In this document: piece by piece, positions 1-8,845 of the stretch | How the letters are laid out: the number at the start of each line of letters is the position of its first letter | How positions within the stretch are numbered: position 1 is the first letter of the stretch | DNA from: CADEEN01 sp963816315 | GTDB taxonomy: Bacteria; Pseudomonadota; Gammaproteobacteria; Burkholderiales; Burkholderiaceae_C | NCBI GenBank assembly: GCA_963816315.1 | Contig: CAWFJZ010000013.1 | Span: 1 to 64,000, forward strand | Reading direction: 5' to 3' | Length of the DNA: 64,000 bases | Notes under the pieces: generated by a model | The model's database searches: none | Seen by the model: the letters and a program-made list of their open reading frames with translations, nothing else | What the model was told of the DNA's origin: nothing | Translations under genes and position numbers: made by a program

Positions 1-2
1 CC

Positions 3-2660
3 AATGTCGAGCAACTGGTGAAAGCGATCTCGTCCGTGGCAACGGCCGGATCGACCAGCGGCTCGACGCTCTCAGGGTTGGCAACGTATGGGTTGTCCAG
101 TGTGTCGCTGCGCGGATTGGGTGAGGCGAACCGCTTGAACTGAGGAAATGGCCGCCCGCTTGGCGACCTTCGCCGGCTCCAATGGCAGCACAGTAGCGGT
201 GGACATCAACGCGGTGCCGTTGGCGGCGATCGAACGCATCGAGGTGCTGCGTGACGGTGCCTCCAGCCTCTAACGGTAGCGACGCCGTGGCCGGCGTCAT
301 CAACTTCATCTTGCGCAGCGACTACACCGGCCTCCTTCGAGTTGAGCGCGCAGTACGGTGCACCCACGCGCAAGGGCGGCGGCGAGGCGAGCAAAGCCGG
401 CATCGTCTTCGGCGCGGGCTCGATCGACAGGGATCGCTTCAACGTGATGCTCGCGGCCAACGTCGAAAAGAGTGAATCGCTCTACGGGCGGGAGCGCAAC
501 TTTGCCAAGTCAGGCGTGCGGTTGCCTTTTCTTCTTCTCCGGCGCCACACCGAGTGGGCGGGTCGAAGGCATCTGGACCACAAACGCCCCGGGGACGCCC
601 GCGACCGCTAACTCGAACGCGCGCGACCCGGCGACCAACCCGTTCGGCATCTCGACCTCCGGCTATGGCAACCCAACGGCGAGTGATCCCGTCACCGGCA
701 CCGGCCAAGTCGGACCGAACAGCTGCGCGGACATCGACATGTTCCAGGCGCCCACCAAGGGCGGCGTCGGCAATGCCTTCAACAACTGTCTCTACGACCC
801 GTCGCCGGATGTGGGTCTGTTCCCGAAGAACAACCATGTGGACGTGGTCGGCGCGTTCAAGTTCCAGATCAATCCGAACATGACGGCCTATGCGGACCTC
901 ATGTGGGCCCGCAACAAGATCGACCTGACCTACCAGCCCTCGCCATTGCGCGCCGGTTTCTTTACCAGGGACCCGCTGTTCTTCAACCGGCAACGAACCC
1001 GAAAAACGCGCAGCCGGCGTTGTTGATCCGGCCGAGCAACCCGGCTTATCAGTCGGTGCTGGTGCCTTACCTGACGGCCAACGGCCTCGGGGCGATGATC
1101 GGCCAGGACATCGCGGTGACGAGCCGCACCTTCATCCTCGGTGGACGGCGTGAGATCGACACCAATACGCAGACCCGACTCGTCACGGGCCTGAAGGGTG
1201 CCTTCGGCGAGTGGGACTATGACGTTGCCCTGTCGAGCAACAAGAGCAAGTCGGAGGGGAAGCTCGTCAACGGCTACTTCTCGCTGCTGAAAGTGGCCGA
1301 GATCATCAATCAGTCGGACTGGAATCCGTGGGGTGCTCCAGGTTCAGATCCAGCGCTTGACCAGTCGCTGCAAGCCGCCAAGTACATCGGTCCTACGATC
1401 ACAGGCACGTCCAAGGTCGATGGCGTCGATGGCACTGTCAGCGGCACCTTGGCCAAGCTGCCGGCGGGGCTGCTGCAGATCGCGGTGGGCAGCAGCTATC
1501 GCCGCGAATCGTTCAAGGTGGACGTACCGGCGATCCTGGGCGGCGGCGACATTGCCGGCCTGGGCGGTGCAACAGTACCCCAGGATGCGACGCGCAAGAT
1601 CGGCTCGTTGTTTGCCGAGCTCAACATTCCGATCGCCAAGGGCCTCGAAGCCAACTTGTCGGACCGCTGGGACAAGTACAGCGCCGTGGGTTCCACCAAC
1701 AACGGCAAAGCCAGCGTGCGCTGGGCGCCGACCCCTGAGGTTCTCCTACGCAGCGCTGTGGGCACGGGGTTCCGCGCGCCGTCGCTGATCGAACTCTATC
1801 AAGGCCAGTTGACGAACTCGACTGAGCAGTTCATCGATCCGTTGGATTCCGCAGGCGGACCGGTCCAGCCCGATGCGCTCAACGGCGGCAACCCGAACTT
1901 GAAGCCCGAAAAGTCCAAGCAGTTCTCGTTGGGCGTGGTGCTGAGTCCGAACAAGAACTTTTCGGTCGGTCTGGACTGGTTCAACATCAAGATCGACAAC
2001 ATGATCTTGAAGCCAGGCGCCTTGGGCATGGTCAACGCGGCACGTGCCGGCAACAACCTGTTCTATGCGGGCGACGTGGAGTTCGCGCCGGATGGCTCGG
2101 TCTCTGTCGTGGACCAGCGTCTGCGCAACATCGGCACCGCAAAGGTTCAGGGCCTCGACCTCGATGCCCGCTGGAACGACACGTTCTCGTTCGGCAAGCT
2201 GGCTGTGAATCTGAACGGCACGTACATGAGCAAGTACGAGCTCGACAACGCCGGCATCAAGGAAAACAGCGTCGGCACCATTTCCAATCCCGATGGCACG
2301 CCGGTTTTCATTGCCTTGAACGGCGGCGTCGTGCTGCGCTGGAAGCACACCTTGAGTGCCACCTGGAGCACGGGGCCGTGGTCGGTGACGTTTGGGCAGA
2401 ACTTTGCCAAGAGTTATCGCGATGTACCAGACCTCGACGGCAATCCGCATGGCGTGCCCGATTTCGCCACCTACGACGCACAGGTGGCGTACACCGGCAT
2501 CAAGAACCTGAAGCTGACATTAGGTGCGCGCAACCTGTTCGACAAGGACCCGCCGATCTTCATTGGCGCCGGCAGCTACTTCGGCGCCGGCTTCGACCCG
2601 ACGCAGTACGACGCGCGAGGCCGCTTCGTGTACCTCTCGGCGAACTACAAGTTCTTCTGA
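3..2660 (+). pseudogene. TonB-dependent receptor, 5'-truncated by window edge and broken by several frameshifts
   Basis: Outer-membrane receptor for TonB-driven uptake; the substrate cannot be told. The plug domain is readable only by switching frames: one frame to a stop at about 143, another with the plug signature IERIEVLRDGASSL to a stop at 271, a third with NGSDAVAGVINF, a fourth to about 515, a fifth to about 990, then one open frame to 2660. The last segment holds the beta-barrel (GTGFRAPSLIELY, a conserved receptor motif) and ends YLSANYKFF, the terminal aromatic expected of outer-membrane barrels. At least five indels in 1 kb, clustered in the plug, point to decay or to poor sequence at this edge. 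The signal peptide and TonB box lie outside the window. Confidence 0.85.
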
Positions 2661-2684
2661 ACGAGTTGGACCTGAGAAGCAGAA

Positions 2685-2709
2685 ACGCCGGCGCGAGCCG
2701 GCGTGTTTT
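2685..2709 (+). terminator. Rho-independent terminator after the TonB receptor
   Basis: A perfect 8-bp stem ACGCCGGC / GCCGGCGT with a four-base GCGA loop is followed by GTTTT. It sits 25 bases after the receptor stop codon and separates it from the convergent dehydrogenase fragment. Confidence 0.8.
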
Positions 2710-2730
2710 CATGTGCGCGTTGGTGCGCCA

Positions 2731-3191
2731 ACTTCGGCGCCAGCCGAATCGCCCCATCCAGCCGGATCACCTCGCCGTTCAACATCTCGTTCTCGACGAT
2801 GTGCCTGACCAGCTTCGCGTAATCCGCAGGCGTGCCCAGCCGCGAAGGAAACGGCACGCTGGCGGCCAGCGAGTCCTGCACTTCCTTCGGCATGCTGAAC
2901 ATCATCGGCGTGCCGAAGAGGCCGGGGGCGATCGTCATGCAGCGGATGCCGTTGCGCGCCAGGTCGCGGGCGATCGGCAGCGTCATGCCTGTGATGCCGC
3001 CCTTGCTCGCCGAGTAGGCCGCCCTGGCCGATCTGACCGTCGTAGGCGGCGACACTGGCCGTGTTGATCAGCACACCGCGTTCTTTCGTCGGCTCGGGCT
3101 CGTTCTTGCACATCGCATCGGCGGCGATGCGGATCATGTTGAAGCTGCCGATGAGGTTGATGTTGATCACCTTGGCAAACGAGGCCAGCGG
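2731..3191 (-). pseudogene. Decayed partial copy of the short-chain dehydrogenase gene
   Basis: This is a second copy of the 3' 460 bases of the intact dehydrogenase gene at 3947-4705, same orientation. About two dozen mismatches separate the copies (roughly 5%), unevenly spread: the end near the stop codon is most diverged while a middle stretch is almost identical. It lacks the first ~100 codons, including the NAD-binding TGGASGLG motif, has one extra C at about 3018-3022 that shifts the frame inside the YSASK region, and has lost the stop codon (TAG to TTG). It cannot make an active enzyme. Together with the intact copy it brackets the VapBC pair. Confidence 0.88.
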
Positions 3192-3287
3192 GTCCATAAG
3201 TCGGACGAAAATTTGAATTATGAAATGCGGACGGAAGTAGGATTTAATACACGAGGTAAGATTTGGTTTTCGATCGAAGGAGTGCCC

Positions 3288-3548
3288 ATGTCCACGACTG
3301 CGCTGGTGAGCGACAAGGGGCAGATCACGCTGCCAAAGGCGTTGCGCGATCGGCTGGGCATCCACCCCGGTTCGCGCCTGGCGTTTCGTGTTGCCGCCGA
3401 CGGCAGCTTGAATGTGCGGGTCCTCGCCAAGGGCGCGGAAGCGCTCTTCGGTTTGCTGGCCAAGCCCGGTGAGCCGGTGCGTTCGCTGGAGGACATGGAT
3501 GCCGCCATCGGCGCGGTCGTGCGCGAGCGGGCAAGGCGCGTACGGTGA
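3288..3548 (+). CDS. vapB: VapB-type antitoxin, AbrB/SpoVT-like swapped-hairpin DNA-binding domain
   Basis: 86 aa. The N-terminal half, TTALVSDKGQITLPKALRDR, is the AbrB/MazE-like beta-hairpin fold (xVxxKGQITLPKxxRxxLGI) that dimerises and binds the operator. The C-terminal half carries the toxin-neutralising tail, rich in acidic and arginine residues. ATG 3288 is chosen because GAAGGAG lies five bases upstream; more upstream starts add residues foreign to the family. It overlaps the toxin start by four bases, so the pair is translationally coupled and probably autoregulated by the VapBC complex at the A+T-richer stretch 3200-3275. Confidence 0.88.
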   Translation: MSTTALVSDKGQITLPKALRDRLGIHPGSRLAFRVAADGSLNVRVLAKGAEALFGLLAKPGEPVRSLEDMDAAIGAVVRERARRVR

Positions 3549-3940
3549 TCGCGGTCAACACGAATGTTCTGCTTCGCTTGCTCGTTGGTGACGATCCCGC
3601 GCAGGCTGTCAAGGCTCGGCGGTTGTTCGATCGGGCGGATGCGGAGCAGAAATCCGTCTGGGTCAGCGACACCGTGCTGGTCGAACTCGCGTGGACTCTT
3701 GCCAAGGCCTATGGCCGTGATCGCGCGGATATCGTCTCGGCCATGAGAGCCCTGTCGTCCCACGCAACAGTCGTCCTCGAGTCGGGCGCCGCAGTGCGCG
3801 ACGCTACCGATGCCTTTGAGAACGGGCGGGCAGATTTTGCAGATTGCTTGCTTGCCATGAAGGCACATCTGGCCGGGTGCGATGAGCTGGCAACCTTTGA
3901 CCGCGGCATGAAGGCGCTACCAGCCGTCAGACTGCTTTAA
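3545..3940 (+). CDS. vapC: VapC-family PIN-domain protein with an altered first catalytic position
   Basis: 131 aa, a typical length for a PIN-domain toxin ribonuclease of type II systems. The start is GTG 3545, overlapping the antitoxin stop. PIN nucleases hold Mg2+ through acidic residues; the first is the Asp of a DTN(V/I)L motif. Here the protein begins MIAVNTNVLLRLLVGDD, so that Asp is Asn (codon AAC). Other acidic positions remain: Glu in VLVELAWTL, Asp in ADFADCLLA and Asp in ATFDRGMK. Asp-to-Asn changes at this position are the standard inactivating mutation in PIN nucleases, so this toxin may be catalytically weak or dead while still binding VapB. Confidence 0.87.
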   Translation: MIAVNTNVLLRLLVGDDPAQAVKARRLFDRADAEQKSVWVSDTVLVELAWTLAKAYGRDRADIVSAMRALSSHATVVLESGAAVRDATDAFENGRADFADCLLAMKAHLAGCDELATFDRGMKALPAVRLL

Positions 3941-3946
3941 CCCGGG

Positions 3947-4705
3947 CTACTTCGGCGCCAACCGAATCGCCCCATCCAACCGGATCACCTCGCCGTTCAA
4001 CATCTCGTTCTCGACGATGTGCTTGACGAGCTTGGCGTAGTCGGCGGGCGTGCCCAGCCGCGACGGGAAGGGCACGCTCGCGGCCAGCGAGTCCTGCACT
4101 TCCTTCGGCATGCCGAACATCATCGGCGTGCCGAAGAGGCCGGGAGCGATGGTCATGCAGCGGATGCCGTTGCGCGCCAGGTCGCGGGCGATCGGCAGCG
4201 TCATGCCTGTGATGCCGCCCTTGCTCGCCGAGTAGGCCGCCTGGCCGATCTGACCGTCGTAGGCGGCGACGCTGGCCGTGTTGATCAGCACACCGCGTTC
4301 TTTCGTCGGCTCGGGCTCGTTCTTGCACATCGCGTCGGCGGCGACGCGGATCATGTTGAAGCTGCCGATGAGGTTGATGTTGATCACCTTGGCGAACGAG
4401 GCCAGCGGATGCGGCCCGTCCTTGCCGACGGTCTTGGCGCCGATGGCGATGCCGGCGCAGTTCACCAGGCCCATCAGCTTGCCCATCGACAGGCCTTGAG
4501 CCACCGCCGCTTGCGCGTCGGCCTCCTGCGTCACGTCGCACTGGACGAAGGCGCCGCCGATCTCTTTGGCGAGCGCTTGGCCCTTGTCGATCTGCACGTC
4601 GGCAACGACGACCTTGCCGCCTTCCTTGGCCAACATGCGTGCCGTGCCTTCACCGAGGCCCGAGGCGCCGCCGGTGACGATGAAAACCTTGCCTGCGATA
4701 TCCAC
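3947..4705 (-). CDS. Short-chain dehydrogenase, HSD10 / 3-hydroxyacyl-CoA dehydrogenase type
   Basis: 252 aa NAD(P)-dependent SDR. Seen: cofactor motif TGGASGLG near residue 12, NCAG in place of NNAG, and the catalytic Ser with YSASK. The C-terminal block with PFPSRLGTPADYAKLV and LNGEVIRLDGAIRL is characteristic of the HSD17B10-like branch, whose members oxidise 3-hydroxyacyl-CoAs in beta-oxidation or branched-chain amino-acid breakdown. The start is GTG 4705 with GAGGAGAG just upstream. It follows adk by 11 bases and is probably co-transcribed with it. Its 3' end is duplicated at 2731-3191. The exact acyl substrate is inferred from family only. Confidence 0.9.
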   Translation of the reverse strand: MDIAGKVFIVTGGASGLGEGTARMLAKEGGKVVVADVQIDKGQALAKEIGGAFVQCDVTQEADAQAAVAQGLSMGKLMGLVNCAGIAIGAKTVGKDGPHPLASFAKVININLIGSFNMIRVAADAMCKNEPEPTKERGVLINTASVAAYDGQIGQAAYSASKGGITGMTLPIARDLARNGIRCMTIAPGLFGTPMMFGMPKEVQDSLAASVPFPSRLGTPADYAKLVKHIVENEMLNGEVIRLDGAIRLAPK

Positions 4706-4716
4706 TCGCTCTCTCC

Positions 4717-5370
4717 TCAGGCCAACGCCGCCAGCGCGCGTGCCGTGATCTGATCGACCGTGCCGCTGCCGTCGATCTTGCAGCAGCGCGGCGCGTTGGC
4801 GTCGCCGCTCGCGGACCACTTGGCGTAGTACTCGATCAACGGCCGCGTCTGGCTCTGATAAACCTCGAGGCGCTTGCGCACGGTTTCGACCTTGTCGTCG
4901 TCGCGCTGGATCAGCGGCTCGCCAGTGGCGTCGTCCTTGCCAGCGACTTTCGGCGGGTTGAACTTGACGTGGTAGCTGCGGCCCGAGGCGATATGGAACA
5001 AGCGCCCGCTCATGCGTTCGATGATCGCTTCGTCAGGCACGTCGATCTCGAGCACGGCGTCGAGTTTCACACCGGCGGCCTTCATCGCTTCGGCCTGCGC
5101 GATCGTGCGCGGGAAGCCGTCGAACAGAAAGCCGTTGGCGCAGTCGGGCATCGCGATGCGCTCCTTGACCAGGCCGATGATGATGTCGTCGGACACCAGC
5201 GCGCCGGCGTCCATCACCTTCTTGGCCGCCACGCCCAGCGCTGTGCCGGCCTTGACCGCCGCGCGCAGCATGTCGCCGGTGGAGACCTGCGGAATGCCGT
5301 AGTGTTTGCAGAGGAAGGCGGCCTGTGTGCCTTTGCCGGCGCCGGGCGCCCCCAACAGGATGAGTCTCAT
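4717..5370 (-). CDS. adk: Adenylate kinase
   Basis: 217 aa, the standard long bacterial form. It catalyses ATP + AMP to 2 ADP in the cytoplasm. The P-loop GAPGAGKGT is at residues 7-15, followed by STGDMLRAA (AMP site) and the FDGFPRTIAQAEAM motif. The LID segment is present (residues about 120-160) and lacks the four zinc cysteines found in Gram-positive enzymes. ATG 5370. It lies downstream of kdsB (36-base gap) on the same strand, in the lipid A/KDO block common in Burkholderiales. Confidence 0.97.
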   Translation of the reverse strand: MRLILLGAPGAGKGTQAAFLCKHYGIPQVSTGDMLRAAVKAGTALGVAAKKVMDAGALVSDDIIIGLVKERIAMPDCANGFLFDGFPRTIAQAEAMKAAGVKLDAVLEIDVPDEAIIERMSGRLFHIASGRSYHVKFNPPKVAGKDDATGEPLIQRDDDKVETVRKRLEVYQSQTRPLIEYYAKWSASGDANAPRCCKIDGSGTVDQITARALAALA

Positions 5371-5406
5371 CGTGCCCCTCGTTGTGGTGTGGTCTGGTCG
5401 CGCTGA

Positions 5407-6174
5407 TTATCGCGGCTGCGCGTACAGCAATCTGACGCGCTGTAGATCTTCAAGGGTATCCACGCCCGGCCCCGGCGCGCGCTCGGTGACATGCACCGCG
5501 ATGCGCTCGCCGTGCCAGAGCACGCGCAGTTGCTCCAGCGCCTCGGTGCGCTCCAGAGGCGCCATCGCAAGCGTCGGGAAGCGGCGCAGGAAGCCGGCGC
5601 GGTAGGCGTACAGGCCGACGTGGCGCAACGCCGGTGGGTCTTGCGGCAACGCGGTGCTTCCTTTGGCGCTGCCGTCGCGCCACCACGGCAGCGGCGCGCG
5701 CGAAAAGAGCAGGGCGCGCGCCTGCGCATCGAGCACGACCTTAACGATGTTCGGGTTGACGTAGTCGGCAACGTCGTGAATGGCGTGGGCGACGGTGGAC
5801 ATCACGCAGTCGCTGCGTTGGCCGAGCAACGCAGCACAGGCATCGATCAACCCCGGCTCGATCAGCGGCTCGTCGCCTTGCACGTTGACGACGACGGCGT
5901 CGTCGGCCAGGCCGAGCAGCGTGCAGGCCTCGGCCAGCCGGTCGCTGCCGCTGGCGTGATCGACACCCGTCATCAGCGCGCGCACGCCGTGCCGCTCACA
6001 GGCGCTGACGATCGAGTCGTGGTCCGTCGCTACCACCACTTCGCGCGCGCCCGACAGCGCTGCGCGCTGCGCCACGCGCACCACCATCGGTGCGCCGCCG
6101 ATGTCGGCCAGCGGTTTGTCCGGCAGCCGCGTCGAAGCCAACCGTGCCGGCACGATGACGGTGAACGCAGTCAC
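5407..6174 (-). CDS. kdsB: 3-deoxy-manno-octulosonate cytidylyltransferase (CMP-KDO synthetase)
   Basis: 255 aa. It activates KDO with CTP to CMP-KDO for the lipopolysaccharide inner core. The N-terminus VIVPARLASTRLPDKPL is the nucleotide-binding signature of the KdsB family, and VNVQGDEPLIEP and the METHxDH-like segment region follow in order. The start is GTG 6174, overlapping the stop of the upstream YcaR-like gene in a GTGA junction, which implies translational coupling. The length matches the family (about 250). Confidence 0.97.
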   Translation of the reverse strand: MTAFTVIVPARLASTRLPDKPLADIGGAPMVVRVAQRAALSGAREVVVATDHDSIVSACERHGVRALMTGVDHASGSDRLAEACTLLGLADDAVVVNVQGDEPLIEPGLIDACAALLGQRSDCVMSTVAHAIHDVADYVNPNIVKVVLDAQARALLFSRAPLPWWRDGSAKGSTALPQDPPALRHVGLYAYRAGFLRRFPTLAMAPLERTEALEQLRVLWHGERIAVHVTERAPGPGVDTLEDLQRVRLLYAQPR

Positions 6175-6368
6175 GAAGCCTCAGGGTCGTACGCCTGCGC
6201 CTCGCCCTCGAGCATCACCGGAATGCCGTCGCGGATCGGGAACGCCAGCCGATCGGCATGACACGCCAGCGCCGTCGGCCGTTGCTCGGCGTCGCGCAGC
6301 ATCACCAGCTTGCCTTTGCACAGCGGGCAGACGAGCAGTTCGATCAGACGATGGTCAGTGGCGGCCAT
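6171..6368 (-). CDS. ycaR: Trm112/UPF0434 (YcaR) family small protein
   Basis: 65 aa. Sequence shows the family pattern: LLVCPLCKGKL near the N-terminus, then LACHADRLAFPIRDGIPVML. Only three of the four zinc-type cysteines of eukaryotic Trm112 are present, as is usual for proteobacterial members. The role in bacteria is not settled; it is conserved between lpxK and kdsB, as here. The start ATG 6368 lies inside the end of lpxK (25-base overlap), so it depends on lpxK translation. Confidence 0.92.
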   Translation of the reverse strand: MAATDHRLIELLVCPLCKGKLVMLRDAEQRPTALACHADRLAFPIRDGIPVMLEGEAQAYDPEAS

Positions 6369-7402
6369 GAGGTGGTGCGGCTCGGTGGGTTCGGGAACAG
6401 GCGCTTGATGGCCGCGGCGAAGCCGAGGTCGAACTCCAAGTCTAGCGGCGCCACCCAGACGCGCGTGTTGCCGAACGACATGCCGGCGAGCTTGACGGCG
6501 TCCTTTTCGGTCAGCACCACGTCGGCGGTGCCGCGAGGCCAGGGCAGTTCCACGAAGTCATGGTGGTCGGGCAGCGGCAGTGGCGTGAACAGCACCCCTT
6601 CGCCCTGCAGTTGGGTGAAGAAGCGCTGCGGCGACGCGATGCCGGCAGCAGCCACCACCCGCCGCCCGTGCAGCGCACGCCAGCTGTCGGCCAGCGGCGC
6701 GTGGCCGCAGCGCCAGTCTTCCAGGCTGAGCACACCGGTCAGGTGGCGCGTGCCCATCCAGCCCGGCAGCGTGATCGGCGGGCGCCAAGCGTTGTAGAGC
6801 ACGAGCGTGGTGGGCGGCACCACCTCGGGCAGCGGCTCGCGCAGCGGGCCAGCCGGCAGCAGCAAGCCGTTGCCGGCGCCGCGCTCGTCGAAAACGATGA
6901 CCTGCGCATCGCGCGCCAGGCGGTGGTGCTGCAAGCCGTCGTCGGAGATCAAGATGTCCACCGTCGGATGTTCGCGGCGCAAGGCGCGCGCGGCGGCGAC
7001 GCGGTTGCGCCCGACGACCACCGGCGCCTCGGTGCGCAGATGGATCAGCAGCGGCTCGTCGCCGCAGTCTGCCGCGCTGCTGTCGCCGTGCACCTGCACC
7101 ACGCCCGACGTGCGGCGGCCGTAGCCGCGCGACACCACGCCGGGCGTCCAGCCATAAACGCGCAGCAGGCGCACCAGCGCAATCACCGTCGGCGTCTTGC
7201 CGGCGCCGCCGACGACGAGGTTGCCGACCACGATCACCGGCACGTCGAGATGCCGCGGCCAGGTGATGGCCTTGTTCAGCCTCGACAGTGCCGCGTAGAG
7301 CGCGCACAGCGGCCGCAGGCGGCGCGCCAGTGCATTGGGTGGGGCTTGCCACCAGGCGGCTTGCAGCGCGTCGGCAAAACGCGTGGCGGGACTGCCCGGC
7401 AA
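6344..7402 (-). CDS. lpxK: Tetraacyldisaccharide 4'-kinase
   Basis: About 352 aa. It phosphorylates the 4' position of the lipid A disaccharide at the inner membrane. The P-loop NLVVGGAGKTPT is at residues 61-72, followed by SRGYGRR and the DDGLQHHRL motif diagnostic of LpxK. No ATG lies near the start; TTG 7402 gives a normal N-terminal helix (residues about 1-50), so the start is tentative. It sits 17 bases after exbD, an arrangement (exbB-exbD-lpxK) common in betaproteobacteria. Confidence 0.95.
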   Translation of the reverse strand: MPGSPATRFADALQAAWWQAPPNALARRLRPLCALYAALSRLNKAITWPRHLDVPVIVVGNLVVGGAGKTPTVIALVRLLRVYGWTPGVVSRGYGRRTSGVVQVHGDSSAADCGDEPLLIHLRTEAPVVVGRNRVAAARALRREHPTVDILISDDGLQHHRLARDAQVIVFDERGAGNGLLLPAGPLREPLPEVVPPTTLVLYNAWRPPITLPGWMGTRHLTGVLSLEDWRCGHAPLADSWRALHGRRVVAAAGIASPQRFFTQLQGEGVLFTPLPLPDHHDFVELPWPRGTADVVLTEKDAVKLAGMSFGNTRVWVAPLDLEFDLGFAAAIKRLFPNPPSRTTSWPPLTIV

Positions 7403-7419
7403 GGTGCTGTGCAGTGGTG

Positions 7420-7848
7420 TCAGCGTGACGCCGAGCCGTCGCCCGTCTGTGCGGCGAACGTCAGCCGCGGCAGGCCGGCGCGGCGCGCCGCGTCGAGCAC
7501 GTTGATCACCGACTGGTGCGCCGCAGTGGCATCGGCCGAGACGATGACGACCGGATCCTTCTGGTCCTTAGCCGCAGCCGTCAGCGCTGCGGCGAGCTTA
7601 TCGACGTTGCGGCTCTCGACGGCCTGGCGGTTGACGGCATAGCGGCCGTCGGCGGCGACGGAGACGATGATCTCGGCCGGCCGGTCGCGCAGCTTGTCGG
7701 CGTCGGCCGACGGCAGCGTCAGCTGCAGCTCGGTGAACTTGGAATACGTGGTGGACAGCATGAGGAAGATCAGCACCACCAGCAGCACGTCGATGAACGG
7801 AATCAGGTTGATCTCCGGCTCCTCGTTTCGCGGTTTGCGGAAGTTCAT
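7420..7848 (-). CDS. exbD: ExbD/TolR family biopolymer transport protein
   Basis: 142 aa, one N-terminal membrane segment (residues about 15-37, INLIPFIDVLLVVLIFLMLS) and a periplasmic domain. Asp20 in the segment is the conserved protonatable residue that couples proton flow to TonB- or Tol-type work. It overlaps the upstream exbB by four bases (ATGA), so the two subunits are made together. With lpxK downstream the pair may serve envelope assembly rather than a nearby TonB receptor; no tonB gene is present in the window. Confidence 0.94.
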   Translation of the reverse strand: MNFRKPRNEEPEINLIPFIDVLLVVLIFLMLSTTYSKFTELQLTLPSADADKLRDRPAEIIVSVAADGRYAVNRQAVESRNVDKLAAALTAAAKDQKDPVVIVSADATAAHQSVINVLDAARRAGLPRLTFAAQTGDGSASR

Positions 7849-8495
7849 GCGGTGGCTCCGGCCGCCGCCGACTTGCGCACCGCAAAGCGCATCAGGTGCG
7901 GCACCAGGCGCTCGGCAGCCTGTTCCATATCGACCGTGTATTCATCGACACGGCCGCGGAAGAAGCGGTAGAACATCAGCGCGGGAATGGCGATCAACAG
8001 ACCGAAGGCGGTGTTGTAGAGCGCAATCGAAATGCCTTGCGCCAACTGCGCCGGGTTGGTGCCGCCGGTGGGCGACTGCGAGGCGAAGATTTCGATCATG
8101 CCGATCACGGTGCCGAACAGTCCCATCAGCGGCGCCGCGGTGGCCACCGTGCCGAGCGTGTTCAGGTAGCGCTCCAGGCGGTGCACCATCACCCGGCCGG
8201 CGTTCTCGAAGACCAGGCGCAGCGTGTCTTCGCCCAGCCGTGGCTCGGCGACCACGGCGCGCAGGCCGGCCGCCAGCACGCCGCCGAGCGAGGAGCTGGT
8301 GCTGAGTTTGTTGATGACATCGGGCGAGGGCAGGCTGGTGCGCGTCAGCGCCACCACTTCGTCGAGCAGCTTCTCCGGCGCCACGCGTCCGCGGCGCAGC
8401 ATCAACGAGCGCTCGATGACCAGCGCCAGGCCGACGATGGACAAGAGGATGAGCGGATAGATCGGCCAGCCGGCAGCTTGAATGATCGAAAACAA
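7845..8495 (-). CDS. exbB: MotA/TolQ/ExbB family proton channel protein
   Basis: 216 aa, three predicted membrane segments: one near the N-terminus (WPIYPLILLSIVGLALVIE), then two flanking LNTLGTVATAAPLMGLFGTV and ALYNTAFGLLIAIPALMFY. The motif APLMGLFGTVIGMI is the family signature. It forms the inner-membrane motor with ExbD. The only usable start is TTG 8495 (no ATG or GTG after the upstream in-frame stop), with a weak ACGGGA ribosome site, suggesting low translation. Confidence 0.94.
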   Translation of the reverse strand: MFSIIQAAGWPIYPLILLSIVGLALVIERSLMLRRGRVAPEKLLDEVVALTRTSLPSPDVINKLSTSSSLGGVLAAGLRAVVAEPRLGEDTLRLVFENAGRVMVHRLERYLNTLGTVATAAPLMGLFGTVIGMIEIFASQSPTGGTNPAQLAQGISIALYNTAFGLLIAIPALMFYRFFRGRVDEYTVDMEQAAERLVPHLMRFAVRKSAAAGATA

Positions 8496-8845
8496 GGGCG
8501 CGTTTCCCGTGAGTGAGGTGGTCGGTCGAGGCTACAGTGTTCGGCTTGAGCCACGTTCCGTGGCCGCGAAGCGCGGCGATTATGGTCCCAGTCGGCGCGT
8601 GGTGACCGCGCTGTTGCGCACGATGGCGATGACAACGATGTCCGAGTGCGCAGCCCGGCGGTTCATCCACCAAGTCTGTGGACAACTGTGTGGGTAAGCA
8701 GCGCGCAGACAGCGCAAGTTCGCGTGGCAACTCGCTCGGCAACAGATTGCACAAACATAGGGCATGAAAAACATCTTTCAAATCAAGCACTTGCAACGCG
8801 CATCCTGGCTTTGCGGGGGGCTGTCGAGCGGCCCGGCACGAAAGT
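8496..8845. promoter_or_regulatory. Divergent intergenic region between exbB and xseA
   Basis: 350 bases without a supported gene. It must hold the promoters for exbB (leftward) and xseA (rightward). It includes a relatively A+T-richer stretch at about 8750-8800 containing GGGCATGAAAAACATC. No convincing -35/-10 pair, repeat or RNA gene was recognised. Confidence 0.4.

Larger units (their letters stand above)
2731..4408. repeat. Direct repeat pair (2731-3191 and 3949-4408) bracketing vapBC
   Basis: The two 460-base units are in direct orientation, and the ~757 bases between them (3192-3948) hold essentially only the toxin-antitoxin pair. The arrangement is what results if a cassette enters at the 3' end of a gene and brings or creates a second copy of that end. 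The left unit carries an additional C. Whether the duplication came with the cassette or pre-dates it cannot be told from this sequence. Confidence 0.85.
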
